Assembly: GCA_030522415.1 (NCBI GenBank)
Contig: CM060112.1
Location: 7,479,501 to 7,543,500 of the forward strand
Direction of reading: 5' to 3'
DNA from: Channallabes apus
Lineage: Eukaryota > Chordata > Actinopteri > Siluriformes > Clariidae
Length of the DNA: 64,000 nt
Part shown: one piece after another, positions 18,601-29,373 of the stretch
Numbering within the stretch: the stretch's first letter is position 1
How the letters are laid out: each line of letters begins with the position of its first letter
Position numbers and translations under genes: made by a program
Notes under the pieces: generated by a model
Databases searched by the model: none
Seen by the model: the letters and a program-made list of their open reading frames with translations, nothing else
Told to the model about the DNA's origin: nothing

Positions 18601-19570
18601 AGTGGCACAATGCAAAAGCATCCCTGTATGCAAGTCCTTCTCTGTGGTTTGTTGTAAATGGTGGCACATCCGGATTGTCATCCTCTTCTATTGGGGGATC
18701 TGGGCATCCCTGCTTTTTTAGGTAGTTGTGAAGAACAGCCGTTGCAATGATGACAGTGCAGCATCTACTCGGTTTGATTCTGAGTGTTTTCCTAAGGCAC
18801 TGAAAACGACTCTTCCATACAACAGACATGCACTCGACTAAACCCCTTGTGCGCATATGAGCCTGGTTGTAGCGCAGTTGTTCAGCTGTTGTTGGGTGCA
18901 AGTATTGCGTAAACAAGAAATCCTTCTGAGCATACCCACTGTCACCAAGCAAAATTCCATTATGATCTCTTCTTTCAAATTGAGTATACAGAGATGAGTT
19001 GAGGAAAATTTGGGAATCATGAGTTGCACCTTTCCACCGTGCAACAATGTTTGAAAACTCTAACTGGGGAGTGCATACACCTTGGACATTTATGGAAAAC
19101 CAGTTCTTTCATTTCCTGTATTCCTCAGCATCTGGAGTAGAGGGACTCTTAATGGGAATATGGGTTCCATCTAAGCAACCTGTGACTCCTGGGAAATTTC
19201 CATATTCATAGAATAATACCTTGTATTGTAATAGCCTGGGTTCTAGCATCAGGGAAGTTTATGTAATGTGCTTTTAATTCACAAATGACCCTGCACACTC
19301 TGTGAATGACTTTACATACTGTTGGTTCACTGACACCACATAAACCCCCAGTTTCTCGATGAAAGGTGCCACATGCCAAGAACTTATGAGCACCTGGAGA
19401 CAAACTGGAATAGGCTGTGCTCTTTGGACATTCACAGATGAAAGCCTGGGTTCTAAGAGTGAAATTATCTCCACTGCATATATTTTATTCATCAAAACGT
19501 TACAATGGGTCACTTCTGTCTGCAAGAACTTGCCTGGCTGGTGGAAAGTGCTGATCATCATTAACATAGC
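18601..19570 (-). pseudogene. HARBI1-like transposase
   Basis: Minus-strand translation gives, in order, a degenerate N-terminal HTH (LSEPTVCKVIHRVCR), GCLDGTHIPIKSPS (first catalytic D), WKGATHDSQIF (second D), LLGDSGYAQKDFLFTQYL, then NQAHMRTRGLVECMSVVWKS (catalytic E) and CTVIIATAVLHNYL at the C-terminus. Stops: at least a TGA at 19109-19111, plus frame changes near 19400 and 18950. All three catalytic residues are retained, so the lesions are probably late. Confidence 0.85.
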
Positions 19571-19813
19571 CCAAGTAATCTTCCATATGAAATTAATCTG
19601 AAGTTAAACCTGCCTCCTTGTAGGTTTAATTTAAGCCTCAATTTAGTCCTGAAGTTGCTCTAGTCTTCCTCCAGGAAATTAGCCTATTCAATTCTGGACT
19701 AAAAGTCCTAGACTTTTTAAAACCATGACAAAGAAAGCACATTTCTGTTAGTCTGATTTAAATGGCCATTTTAGTCTAGGACTAGGCTTAATCTTGGTCC
19801 GGAAAACCACCCC

Positions 19814-20760
19814 AAAATGTACACAAAGTTTCTTCTTTTACATAATGCAAATACATTAAACTAATACAACCAAGTCTTTATAAACTGCCTGGCAAAAAAT
19901 TGCATGGATTGGTCAACATTCAGTAAGTATACACTTTAAATAAAGACCAGAATAGAATTAGTGAGAATCACATATGATAAGGAAGTTTAAGACTGTTTTT
20001 CTTTTCTTTTTTCTTTTATGGTTATGTTACTCATAGTTAGCTAGATCGTACCTTGTGTACTTTATTACTTCCTATAATATCCCAATGAAATTTTAAGTGT
20101 TACAGCTCTAAAGGATTATTAAAACCTGTTAGTTACTGTGATGTTCTTGTTCCTAAAAGCTAAAAATAACTTTTAGATCCCGATGACTGAGCACTTAATA
20201 TGGTTCTTGTACACCTGGTGTACTTACTATAGAAGTCTTTGGCACATTACACGCTCTCTACTTTCCTTACTTTGCATGAGGTTTATTTGTCAGTTGTCAC
20301 TCTGGGTGCAGTATTACGTACAGCTGAACAGTGTTCAATAAATGATGGTTTGTAACTGAGGTTTCGTCAAGTCTAATTTCAAACCAGTTAAAAGGACAGT
20401 TCACGTTCTTTTTAGTCTGTAATCAAAATGACTGTATTAATGTTTTCATGCTCTGCACAGTGACCATGAAGTTTATCATCTGGAACACGAGTACGATGTT
20501 ATACAAGACCAAATATAATCCAACCCTCGTTCCGTGCAACAATGCATTCATCCAAAGATGAGCTTTGAAACTTTTGCAATTCCAGAGACCTAAATTGAGT
20601 TTGTATTTTCTTATGGCGTTACAGTATAGTGTATTTGGTATCATTAAATCTCTTTTTGTTCCCCAGTTACCCTGCAACCTGGATAAATTATGTTCAAACA
20701 GTAAATCATATTTTTTGCAGTGGATTTTATGTATTAAAAGTGATTTGATAACCTGATAAC
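19814..20760. other. Intergenic, no gene seen
   Basis: AT-rich sequence without recognisable exons, RNA genes or repeat families. Confidence 0.6.
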
Positions 20761-20761
20761 T

Positions 20762-20965
20762 AATGTTACATTTACGGCTTTTGGCAGACACTCGGAGCGA
20801 CTTAAATTTCTCATTATACATCTGAGCAGTAAAAATCATTAATTTCTAGTAGTTTATGAGAAACAACTGTCAGTTTGATTTCAGTGAATCATGGGCCTTG
20901 ATCAAGGGGTTCAGCAGGGACAATTTGGTGGTTGTAGGGTTTGAACCTGGAACCTTCAATTGACA
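20762..20965 (-). mobile_element. tRNA-SINE copy, interrupted by filler
   Basis: Same family as 1963-2167: GGCAGACAC...GGAGCGACTTA near 20780, CATCTGAGCAGT near 20825, then after a 60-odd-base foreign piece GGGCCTTGATCAAGG and the tRNA-like GGGTTTGAACCTGG. The foreign piece contains the 53-bp inverted copy described at 20841-20893. Confidence 0.75.
20841..20893 (-). repeat. 53-bp inverted copy of 17278-17330
   Basis: The 53 bases are the reverse complement of 17278-17330 with 2 differences. The source lies just outside the Harbinger element; the copy sits inside a SINE. No known family is recognised in it. Confidence 0.85.
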
Positions 20966-21150
20966 GTATTTTGCAGACACCCTTATTCAAATTAATTTTT
21001 TTCCCTTCTCATTATACATTGGAGCAGTGGAGAGTTCAGGGCCTTGCTCAAGGGCCCAACACTGGCAACTTGGTGATGCTGGGGATTGAATCTGGGACCT
21101 TCCAGTCAGTTGTCTAATGCCTTAAGTACTGAGCTATCCTGGTACTAAAC
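20966..21150 (-). mobile_element. Second tRNA-SINE copy, adjacent
   Basis: Shows ACACCCTTATTCAAA (decayed tail end), AGGGCCTTGCTCAAGGGC, GGGATTGAATCTGGGACC (B-box-like) and TAAGTACTGAGCTA (A-box-like) in the same order as the copy at 1963. It is diverged and directly follows the preceding copy. Confidence 0.8.
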
Positions 21151-22098
21151 CATCACTATTGCATAAAGTTGAAAAAAAAAATCCGCTGGTTTATATTCGT
21201 TTGAATTCAATTACATTGGGTACATGCAATTACCCTTTTCATTTAAACACAGGCATTATCATTACAGGGAATTAAACCAACATCCTTCTGCCTGCTAAAC
21301 CGAACAGGAATCTACTCTATGTGGTTTTTAGGAACAAATCTCTATGATTTTGAGGACTGAGCTTGACTTGAACATTTTCTGCCATTTTTTAACATTAGGA
21401 CACATGTTATATTATGAATAAAAAAGTTCTTGGCTGAGCGGTGCTTTCTAAACCCCTTCTCCGTGAGGTGTTATCAGATGTCAGCTAAACAAAGTGATCT
21501 AATATCCAGTGCTGCAGCAGATTGTTCATAGCCCTGTTTATTTTGTGAACATGTTCGTATTTAATAAAAAAGTCTGACAGGGGGATGAGTAGAAAACAAG
21601 CTAAATCATACAATATTAGAACTTGAGGCTAATGGGGGGAAATAAACATACACTGTATTTCTACATTTCTGACTTAAATTCTTAGGATGCATGGACTTAA
21701 TATAATGTGAGCTCAATTTTAGGTTGATATACAGTATAATATACGTTTCAGTGTTTGGTTTGTGTTCTTTAGATTTCCAATGTGTATGTTTTAGATGTGT
21801 GTGTTGTGTAATTCCTGTGATATACAGATGTGAGAATTGGACAGTTATTGCTCAGCCTGAGTGTGTCTGATTGTGTAACAGCAAACTATTTATGAACATG
21901 TACTGTACACATTCAGCCCTAGAACGTTTACAACATTTGTAAAAAAGAACCTATTCATACATATAATTATCAAATGCATAATACATAAAATCATGCAAAT
22001 GCAGAGCAAGAGCTTCAGTTCATCTTTGCATCAGAAAGAGAAAACAATGTGATGCCATTAACTTTGACCATGGCATGGTTGTTAATGCAAGACATCAT
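21151..22098. other. Intergenic, no gene seen
   Basis: AT-rich. From about 22000 the text (GTTCATCTTTGCATC, CATGGCATGGTTGTTAATGC) resembles decayed Tc1-type sequence but cannot be assigned. Confidence 0.5.
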
Positions 22099-22412
22099 TG
22101 AAGTGAGAAGTGGAACGAAAATCATACATGATTCCAAACATTTTTTACAAATAAATAACTGCAAAGTGGGGTGTGCGTAATTTTTCAGCCCCCTGAGTCA
22201 ATACTTTGTAGAATCACCTTTTGCTGCAATTACAGCTGCCAGTATTTTAGGGTATGTCTCTACCATGTCTCGTTCCACTTCTCACGTGTACACCACTTTG
22301 TATTGGTCTTTCACGTGGAATTCCAATAAAATTGATTTATGTTTGTGGCTGTAATGTGACAAAATGTGGAAAAGTTCAAGGGGGCCGAATACTTTTGCAA
22401 GCCACTGTATAA
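22099..22412. mobile_element. Fold-back Tc1-like fragment
   Basis: The right end GCCACTGTATA near 22400 is a Tc1-type terminus in inverse orientation. GTGAGAAGTGGAACG at 22103-22117 recurs inverted at 22271-22285. Reading outward from the second gives the family's terminal 130 bases on the minus strand; reading from the first gives internal text on the plus strand (TTTGCTGCAATTACAGCTGC). So two pieces of one family lie head to head. No coding capacity. Confidence 0.6.
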
Positions 22413-22942
22413 ACATACAGTGTTAGAATAAAGAAATGCATGACAAACTGGTTAGAGGATTTTATAATATCTCAAACATTAACATTTAACAAATGTTAAA
22501 TTAAAATAACTCCTTGCAGCAAACGATCATATCATGAGCCTTATCTGCTCCTGTAGTGGTGACCATGTCTGTTATCTCCTTTTCAACTTGGCTAGTGCAG
22601 TTTACTAGCACATGCGCTGGCAAAATATCTTTATTCTGTTTTAACACAAAAAGTGAATTTGCCATTTGTTATCGTTAAATGTGCTGTTAGACCGAGGTAG
22701 TTATGGTTACAAACAATGATCCATGGAGGTCACACCCTGCATCCCACATCACCCAAAGGATCCACAGCACATCGCTAAAAATTGGGTTTAATATTATGGC
22801 TGATTGGTATTTCTTTGTGAAGTGCTCTTTGATGGATGTAAATTGGTTTCAGTTTAACGTAAACATAAAAATGTAAAAATAAAGTCTGTAAAAGCACTGT
22901 GTGGAACCTAAAACAGTAAACATAATAATTATAAATAATAAT
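22413..22942. other. Intergenic, no gene seen
   Basis: AT-rich, nothing recognised apart from a short (AAT)n at its end. Confidence 0.55.
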
Positions 22943-23311
22943 ATTCATTCATTCATTTTCTATACCGCTTAATCCTGTGTTCAGGGTCGCGGGGGACCTG
23001 GAGCCTATCCCAGGAGACTTCGGGCACTAGGCGGGGTACACCCTGGACAGGGTGCCAATCCATCGCAAGGCACACACACATACACACACCCAAGCACACA
23101 CTACGGGCAATTTAGGAACGCCAATTAGCCTAACCTGCATATATTTGGACTGTGGGAGGAAACCAGAGTACCCGGAGGAAACCCACCAAGCACGGGGAGA
23201 ACATGCAAACTCCATGCACACAGAGATGGGAATTGAGCCTGGCCGGGGAATCGAACCCAGACCCTGGAGGTGCAAGGCGACAGTGCTAACCACTACACCA
23301 CAGCACCGCCT
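22943..23311 (-). mobile_element. tRNA-derived SINE with (TGAA)n tail, complete
   Basis: On the minus strand: head GGCGGTGCTGTGGTGTAGTG with GGTTAGCACTGTCGCC (A box), GGGTTCGATTCCC (B box), a body containing TTTCCTCCGGGTACTC and GTGCTTGGTGGGTTT, and the end GGATTAAGCGGTATAGAAAA followed by TGAA units. Copies: 48055-48435 (minus), 27476-27900 (split), 49990-50095 and 51715-51895 (decayed), and the 48-bp end at 11613. Confidence 0.88.
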
Positions 23312-24975
23312 TAAATAATAATACATTTTATTTAAAATGCACTTTATATTTGAAGCAAATCTCAAAGCGCTACAAAATTAATTTGACCCGAAAGCTCTGA
23401 TAAAAAGATACAGTAAGTTTTAAGACCAGATCTAAAAACATCAACAGTCTGTGGCGTCCTCAGATACTCAGGGAGAGCATTCCACAGTCTGGGTGCAGCT
23501 GAGCAAAAAGCTTGATCTCCTATGGTATGAAGTTTAGTCTTAGGAGTTTTCAAAAGATGTACTGATGCAGAGCGGAGATTGCGTGTGGACATATGTGAGG
23601 TAATAAGTTCTTTGAGGTAGGGAAGGGCATCCCCATAAATACACTGGTGGGTAAGAAGGGCAACCTCGTAATCAATTCTAAATGAAACAGGGAGCCAGTG
23701 AAGAGATTTAAGAATGGGCGTAATATGGTCCTATTTACGCCCTCTTATCAGGATCCTAGCAGCAGTGTTCTGAATATACTGCAGCTTTTGAAGGGTTTTT
23801 CCAGTTGTCCCAATGAATGTATTGGGAAGTGCATTGTAGAAGTCCAGCCTGGAGGAGACAAATGCATGGATTAAATTTTCTGCATCAGCAAACGTGAGTG
23901 CTGGACGCAGTTTTATTATACTATTTATTTACTATATTCCTGAGGTGGAAACAAGACGTTTTACACAGATGTTTGACATGAGCCTCATACATCAAATGAG
24001 AGTCGATTTTAACCCCAAGGTTTATAACGGATGTTGACAATGGGATATCCTGACCAGAAAAGGTAATACTGGTGATGTTAGATGTCCTAACCTGGTGTTG
24101 GGAGCCTACTAAAATAGCTTCAGTCTTGCGGGACATTGATGCAGGACATTTTGCTTCATCCACGACTTTATCTCCTCCAAACAGATGGTCAAAGTGGATG
24201 ATGGCAAAGTAGACGAGGAGGTAGAGCTGAGTATCATCAGCATAGCAATGAAATAATATACCATGCTGGCTGATGATACAGCCCAGGGGAAGCATATACA
24301 ATATAAACAAAATGGGACCGAGCACAGAGCCCTGAGGAATACCACAGGTGACATTGTGTATAGAGGATTTAGCCTCTCCCAGGGCAACATGCTTCGTTCT
24401 TTCAGTAAGATAAGATGAGAACCAGTTGTAAACAGAGTCAGAGAGTCCAACAGTGTGACATAATCTGTGAAGCAGAATGTTGTGATCAACAGTATCAAAG
24501 GCCGAAGACAAGTCCAACAGGATGAGAAGCGACGGAAAACCAGCATCAGCCGACATCAACAGGTCATTCGTGACTCTAACTAGAGCTGTTTCCATGCTGT
24601 GGCAGGGGCGGAAACCAAACTGGAATTTCTCAAACAAATTATTTTGTTTTAGATGAGACTGAAGCTGTTCAGCAATTACGTTTTCCAGCACTTTTGAAAG
24701 GAACGGGAGGTTAGAAATGGGCCTGTAGTTTGCAAGTACTTCTGGATCTAAGGTGGATTTTTTAAAAAGTGGTCTGATGATAGCAGATTTCAATGTAGCG
24801 GGAACATATCCAGTCTGGAGAGAGTGATTTATTATCCTGGTAATCAGGGGACTTATAGCACAAAGGTTGGATTTAACCAAAACTGTTGGAAAAGGGTCCA
24901 GAGCACAATTTGATGGTTTCATCTATCTAACAATGACCTCAACCTCTTGCTGTGAAACATGAAAATAATTCTGCA
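23312..24975 (-). mobile_element. L2-like LINE, 5' truncated
   Basis: The 3' end abuts the SINE at 23311 with an AT-rich TTATTATT-type tail. The coding part is described in the pseudogene entry. It stops at about 24975, so roughly the last 1.6 kb of an element several kb long is kept. L2/CR1-like clade from YADDTQLY and the C-terminal APRLWNALP...FRSGLKTY block. Confidence 0.85.
23362..24922 (-). pseudogene. L2-like reverse transcriptase
   Basis: First open block 24922-23921: LANYRPISNLPFLSKVLE (RT motif 1), FQFGFRPCHSMETALVRVTN, LILLDLSSAFDTVDHNILL (catalytic D), GIPQGSVLGPILFILYM and HCYADDTQLY (catalytic DD). Frameshifts around 24110-24230: CLEEIKSWMKQN appears in another frame. The C-terminal block 23592-23362 (SAAPRLWNALPEYLRTPQTV and on) is out of frame with the first. 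A stop lies directly upstream of 24922. Dead copy. Confidence 0.88.
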
Positions 24976-25124
24976 CATGAAAACCAAAAATTCAAAAGCA
25001 TTAAATAATCAAATGGCTGATTTGCGTTTACCTTTGACTGCGAGTCGTACACAAGCTCAAAATAAAATTTAATGAAAACAAAATTATAAACCACTGTCTG
25101 AATGAGAGAACTACACTACGCATG

Positions 25125-25365
25125 TACACTTATTGTTATTCCTGTTGTTTCAGCTGCTCCCATCAAGGGGTCGCCACAGCAGACCATCCAATCCATCAAC
25201 TACTTGGCACAGGTTTTACCCTGGATGCCCTTCCTGACACAACCTCTCTCTTCTATCAGGTCTTGAGACAGGATCTAAAGATGCCCTGCATCCAGTGGCC
25301 AGGTTAGGGCATTGGTTGGATATTGAACTCAAGCTTTCCTCATGGCAGGTAAAAAGTTACAAATG
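25125..25365 (-). mobile_element. RTE-tailed SINE copy, diverged
   Basis: Minus-strand copy of the 13102 family: AGGGGTCGCCACAGCAGACC (inverse of the shared tail block) near 25165-25185, GATGCCCTTCCTGACAC, then TTCCTCATGGCAGGTAAAAA at the head end. More diverged than the other two copies. Confidence 0.75.
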
Positions 25366-27171
25366 CCCACAAGGCATGTATACTTCTACTCAGAAAATAT
25401 GAAAACAGGGTGAAATCTATAATTATAGATTAACAATATAATAAAATAAAACCTCTGACAAAAGTATGTTATACATTTTAAAGTATGTACGATGGAAAGG
25501 AAATAATGACAATAATGAAAGTATAAAATAGCCACTTAATCAGCTCTGATACCACATTTGACCTACAGTTAGAAGTCAATCACTTACTCGGTGGCCAATA
25601 ACCAATAAAATCCATACAATGTATAAACAGGATCAGCTTCAAAAACAAAAAGACTGTACTGTAAACATGAACTGAAGATTCTGATGCAAAGCAGGAAAAT
25701 TGATGTAAACTTAAAACATTAATTGAGAACAAATCCAATATACCTGTTTAGTTAAAAGCTGTATTTTTTTTTACAGCTGTATTATATTTTAAATTTCTGT
25801 TTTTCTTATACATAATGCTTCATGTTTAATGTTTCAGGTCTAACTTATAATGGACATGATGTATTTACATATTTTACTTTTATGTTTTACCTTTTTTTTT
25901 TTTTTTTGCTTTGTGTTTAAGTTAACACAGGTCCACTAATCCACTAACGCCATAGATTTTGGAGAAACTCTGCAACAGGATTTACAGAACTAAGTACTCA
26001 GGAGCCTTAACGGGACTTCCATTAAAGGGCCTGGACTTGAATGTTTACATTTTTTTAGAAGATAGATTAAGAAAAAATAATAAGGAAAATATGGACTAGC
26101 TGTGGTTCTTGAGGGTGGATAATCACTGCTTTTAAGCAAATGAATTCAAATTAATTGATGCTTCATTTCACAAACACACAACCATCAGTCTATTAAAATT
26201 TCATGTAATGATTGAAGATTGGTGAAATATACATGATATGGTTACATTTGCATAATAAATCAAGCTGGAAAATGATGGCGACCATGCAGGCTTTTGGCAG
26301 GAGCTTTTAAAAGCAGGGAAACCAGTGTACCATGACCGATTATGTCAATGTCATTCATTTCAGTAGCTGTTACTATTACTGAACTCCTGTAGCTAGGACT
26401 CCATGATAAAATAGACTCCTGAATAAAAATTATTTGGAAAAATTTTTTGGAAATGGGGGAAATAAAAGAGAATTTAGAGATTTGGATACAAATGTGAAGA
26501 TGATAAATCATATGATGGTTTTGCTGTTAGTCTACATTGATAAGGTTTGGTTATTATATGCAATGATGTCACTTTAGCTGTAGCAGAACCATGAATATAT
26601 AAATATTTAAAAAATGTAATAGGTCCAAATTTACAAGTAAATTATAGATTATTATAGAATATAGATACAGGAAGGCAGTAAGATAAATAAGACTAATAAA
26701 TAAGAACAACATGAGGAAGTGTGGTTTTGGAAGTTTGTTATATTGCAAAGTTTACAGAAATATTAACATTTAATTAAAGTAAATGTTATGAATAATGAGA
26801 TATTGCTACTGTTTACAATATCAAGACACAAAGTGAAATCTTGCTAGATGAGATTAAATTTAGGTGTCAACATTTACACACTGTAAAGGTAAAATACTAA
26901 AAGTTTATGTAGTTAGATCAACATTTATGGATAGAAAACAGATATGATAAGAAAATGACAAGAATATTCTTTTGGGGGGAGGGTGTCTATAAAGCCTAAC
27001 CCTCATCAGTTTAAATGATAAACTGTTATAATAGTGTGTTATAATATCGAGTGACGTTATAGCCACATGTTTATGTCTGGTCCTAGTGAATAAAAAAATA
27101 ATACTGTTAAAATTGTATGTTTAAATTTTAAAGTAGTTTTGAATTAAGAAATACTTAAGCTTTCTGTTTAC
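25366..27171. other. Intergenic, no gene seen
   Basis: 1.8 kb of AT-rich sequence with T-runs near 25760 and 25890. No exon, RNA gene or known repeat could be supported. Confidence 0.6.
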
Positions 27172-27465
27172 AGTGCCTGTCAAAATTGTGGTCACACCCT
27201 CTAATTCAATGTTTTTTTTGTGATTTATTATCAACATTCTAGATACTGGAAACTATGAAATAACACGTATGGTATTAGGTAATTATTTAACAAAAACAGT
27301 CAGTTGTTATTTTAATCTCACCAGGAACCATGATGAAATTGGCTCTCATGAAGACCTTCCCAGGAAAGCACGACCAAAATTTACCTCTGCTGCAGAGAAG
27401 TTCATTTAGAGTTACCAGCCTCAGAAATCATTAACAAACAACATCTCAGATTAGACTGAGGACCT
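27172..27465 (+). mobile_element. Tc1-like fragment
   Basis: Starts with a Tc1-type terminus ACAGTGCCTGTCAAAATTGT and continues, after loss of the middle, with HTH/linker text of the transposase (CTCATGAAGACC...ACCTCTGCTGCAGAGAAG, TTAGAGTTACCAGCCTCAGA). Both ends truncated or decayed. Confidence 0.65.
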
Positions 27466-27475
27466 CAACTCAAAA

Positions 27476-27900
27476 TTCACACACTACAGGCAATTGGGGA
27501 GCTCCAATGAACATTGGAGTCATATTTTAGACTACGGGAGGAAACCTGAGTTGTTGTTGTTGGTCTTTCGGGTGCTCCCGGCCAGAGGTTGCCACAGCGG
27601 AATATCCAGTCTGCACAACAACTTGCCACACGATTTTTTTTTTTTTTTTTTTTACACCGGATGCCCTTCCAGACGCAACCCTCCCATTTATCCGGGATTG
27701 GGACCAGCACTGTGTCCAGTGGCTGGGGGTTTGGGCACTGGCTGGGAATCGAACACGGGCCTTCCGCATGGCAGGCAAAACACCTACCATTTAGCCACGA
27801 GTGCCCGGGAGGAAACCTGAGTACCCAGAGGAAACCCACCAACTGACCCTGGAAGGTGCAAGACTCCTGGAATGTGAACCCTGGAGGTGGGAGGCCACAT
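27476..27900 (-). mobile_element. (TGAA)-type SINE split by another SINE
   Basis: Two halves of the 22943 family (27476-27550 and 27822-27900) separated by the insertion below. The text continues across the gap: GGGAGGAAACCTGAG then TACCCAGAGGAAACCCACC. Confidence 0.8.
27551..27805 (-). mobile_element. RTE-tailed SINE inserted into a SINE
   Basis: Flanked by exact 16-bp copies of CGGGAGGAAACCTGAG (27535-27550 and 27806-27821). Minus orientation: tRNA-like head at the right (GCCTTCCGCATGGCAGGCAA, CGAACACGGGCC), CAA-type tail at the left. A run of about 18 T interrupts it near 27636. Confidence 0.88.
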
Positions 27901-27929
27901 TGTAGCCTATATTTTATGCTTGCTCCTAA

Positions 27930-28165
27930 TAATAATAATAATAATAATAATAATATAATTATATAAGAATTACTATTATCTTCAAGTGGTGGTTAAAGAC
28001 CTGTCTGTTTCTTCGATTTATTGGGATAATCATTGTCACCCCACACCAAACTAAATGCCTAAATGTAGTAGTTATAATAATAATAATAATAATAGTAATA
28101 ATAATAATAATAGTAATAATAATAATAATAATAGTAATAATAATAATAATAATCATCATCATCTA
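27930..28165. repeat. (AAT)n arrays
   Basis: Two AAT arrays (27930-27955 and about 28075-28160) with AGT and ATC variants. Similar arrays recur at 28488, 31447, 31710, 32213, 32485, 32892, 33268, 34402 and 34768. Confidence 0.9.
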
Positions 28166-28403
28166 TATATAATATAATAACAGTCTAATATATAGTCCAC
28201 CCATATTTATTCTGTGTATATACTATGTCATTCTGAATTCATATACATTATGTACATATGTATATCCTGTTACTTATATAAAATATCTGTTTCTTAGATA
28301 TTTGGGTCATCCCCCCCCACCCCAAAATAAATTAATAAATAAATGAATAAAATAAAAAAGGTCCAGTGTAAGGATCCATCTATTGATTGAAATTTCAAAG
28401 AAC

Positions 28404-28460
28404 ATTTGTACATTGCTTGCTCTAGATAAGAGTGTCTGCCAAATTCCTAAATGTAAATTA
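28404..28460 (+). repeat. SINE 3' end fragment
   Basis: CTAGATAAGAGTGTCTGCCA and CCTAAATGTAAAT match the 3' end of the 1963 family in plus orientation. Another such end is near 36105-36150. Confidence 0.65.
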
Positions 28461-28632
28461 TTCATATAAAACAACAACAACAATAATAATTATTATTATT
28501 ATTATTATTATTATATCAGGTAAACCTATTTCGAACAAAAATAAATATTTCTAATTATAAATAATTTTACACGGTGCAAAAAAAATTATTAAATCGAGCA
28601 ATAACTGTTTTTTTTTTGTACAATTATATTTA

Positions 28633-28640
28633 TGACGTCA
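28633..28640. promoter_or_regulatory. CRE palindrome TGACGTCA
   Basis: Exact full CREB/ATF site about 610 bp upstream of the pou4f1 start codon. Confidence 0.5.
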
Positions 28641-28834
28641 CATCTGAAAAATATGACATGCTATATTTATATTAATCCTGTCTCTCCTGCTCTCCCCCAC
28701 TCCGCTGGTGTTTTACGGCTTGGGTGGCGCTCGTAACTCGTATTTACGGTAATTCCGACAGCGGTGGATTTAGCTCGGCAGCGCGCGCGGGCTTTGGTCA
28801 TAGTCGTCTAGCCTCAGGCTGTGACCGCTCGAAG

Positions 28835-28844
28835 TCTCGCGAGA
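28835..28844. promoter_or_regulatory. TCTCGCGAGA (CGCG) element
   Basis: Exact 10-bp palindrome known from vertebrate CpG-island promoters and bound by BANP. About 410 bp upstream of the start codon. Confidence 0.55.
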
Positions 28845-29250
28845 TCTTACTGCACGAGATTTGGAGAGAGGGGACTCAGGTGTAAGAGCGCAGCGCAGCG
28901 CGTGCAGGGAGACAGATAAGCGCCACCGAGACACTGCGCGGCATCTCCTCCTCCTCTCTGCTCTCAGATCTCCTAAACTTCACACCAGCGCGACCTGAGA
29001 CTGCAACACACACACACGCACGCACGCACACACGCACACACTCATACACGCATGCACACACACATACACACGCACCGCAAAACCCTGGACCTGGAGCAGC
29101 ATCGTCCACTTTATTTATTGATGTACTCTTAGGCTGCATTAGTTTCTACTTTAATTGTTATTCTTTTTTGTTGCGTTATTTCTCTTCCTGTGCTGTGCAC
29201 TTTATTTTTTTCGACGCTTTTGAAGAAAAAAAAAACAATACAGAAACAAG

Positions 29251-29373
29251 ATGATGTCCATGAACAGCAAACAGCCTCACTTCGCCATGCACCCGAGTTT
29301 ACCAGAACACAAGTACACCACTTTACACTCAAGCTCGGAGGCGATCCGGAGAGCCTGCCTGCAAACTCCACAG
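29251..29373 (+). CDS. pou4f1: pou4f1 coding exon 1
   Basis: Residues 1-41. The first of two adjacent ATGs (29251, 29254) is taken because orthologues start [15 protein letters not shown]. Donor CCACAG/GTAAAT, phase 0. Confidence 0.95.

Larger units (their letters stand above)
17368..19813. mobile_element. PIF/Harbinger element
   Basis: Inverted ends: GGGGTGGTTT...GGACCAAGATT at 17368 and its inverse ending at 19813. Carries the two genes typical of this superfamily: a Myb/SANT-like gene (plus) and a HARBI1-like transposase (minus), convergent. The three-base target duplication is not clear, so the exact ends may be off by a few bases. Confidence 0.85.
28600..29250 (+). promoter_or_regulatory. 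pou4f1 promoter and 5'UTR
   Basis: An abrupt change from AT-rich repeats to CpG-rich sequence at about 28720. Contains a CRE palindrome (28633-28640), TATATTTATATTAAT (about 28662), a TCTCGCGAGA element (28835-28844) and a (CA/CG)n block in the presumed 5'UTR at 29005-29075. Start of transcription not visible. Confidence 0.65.
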
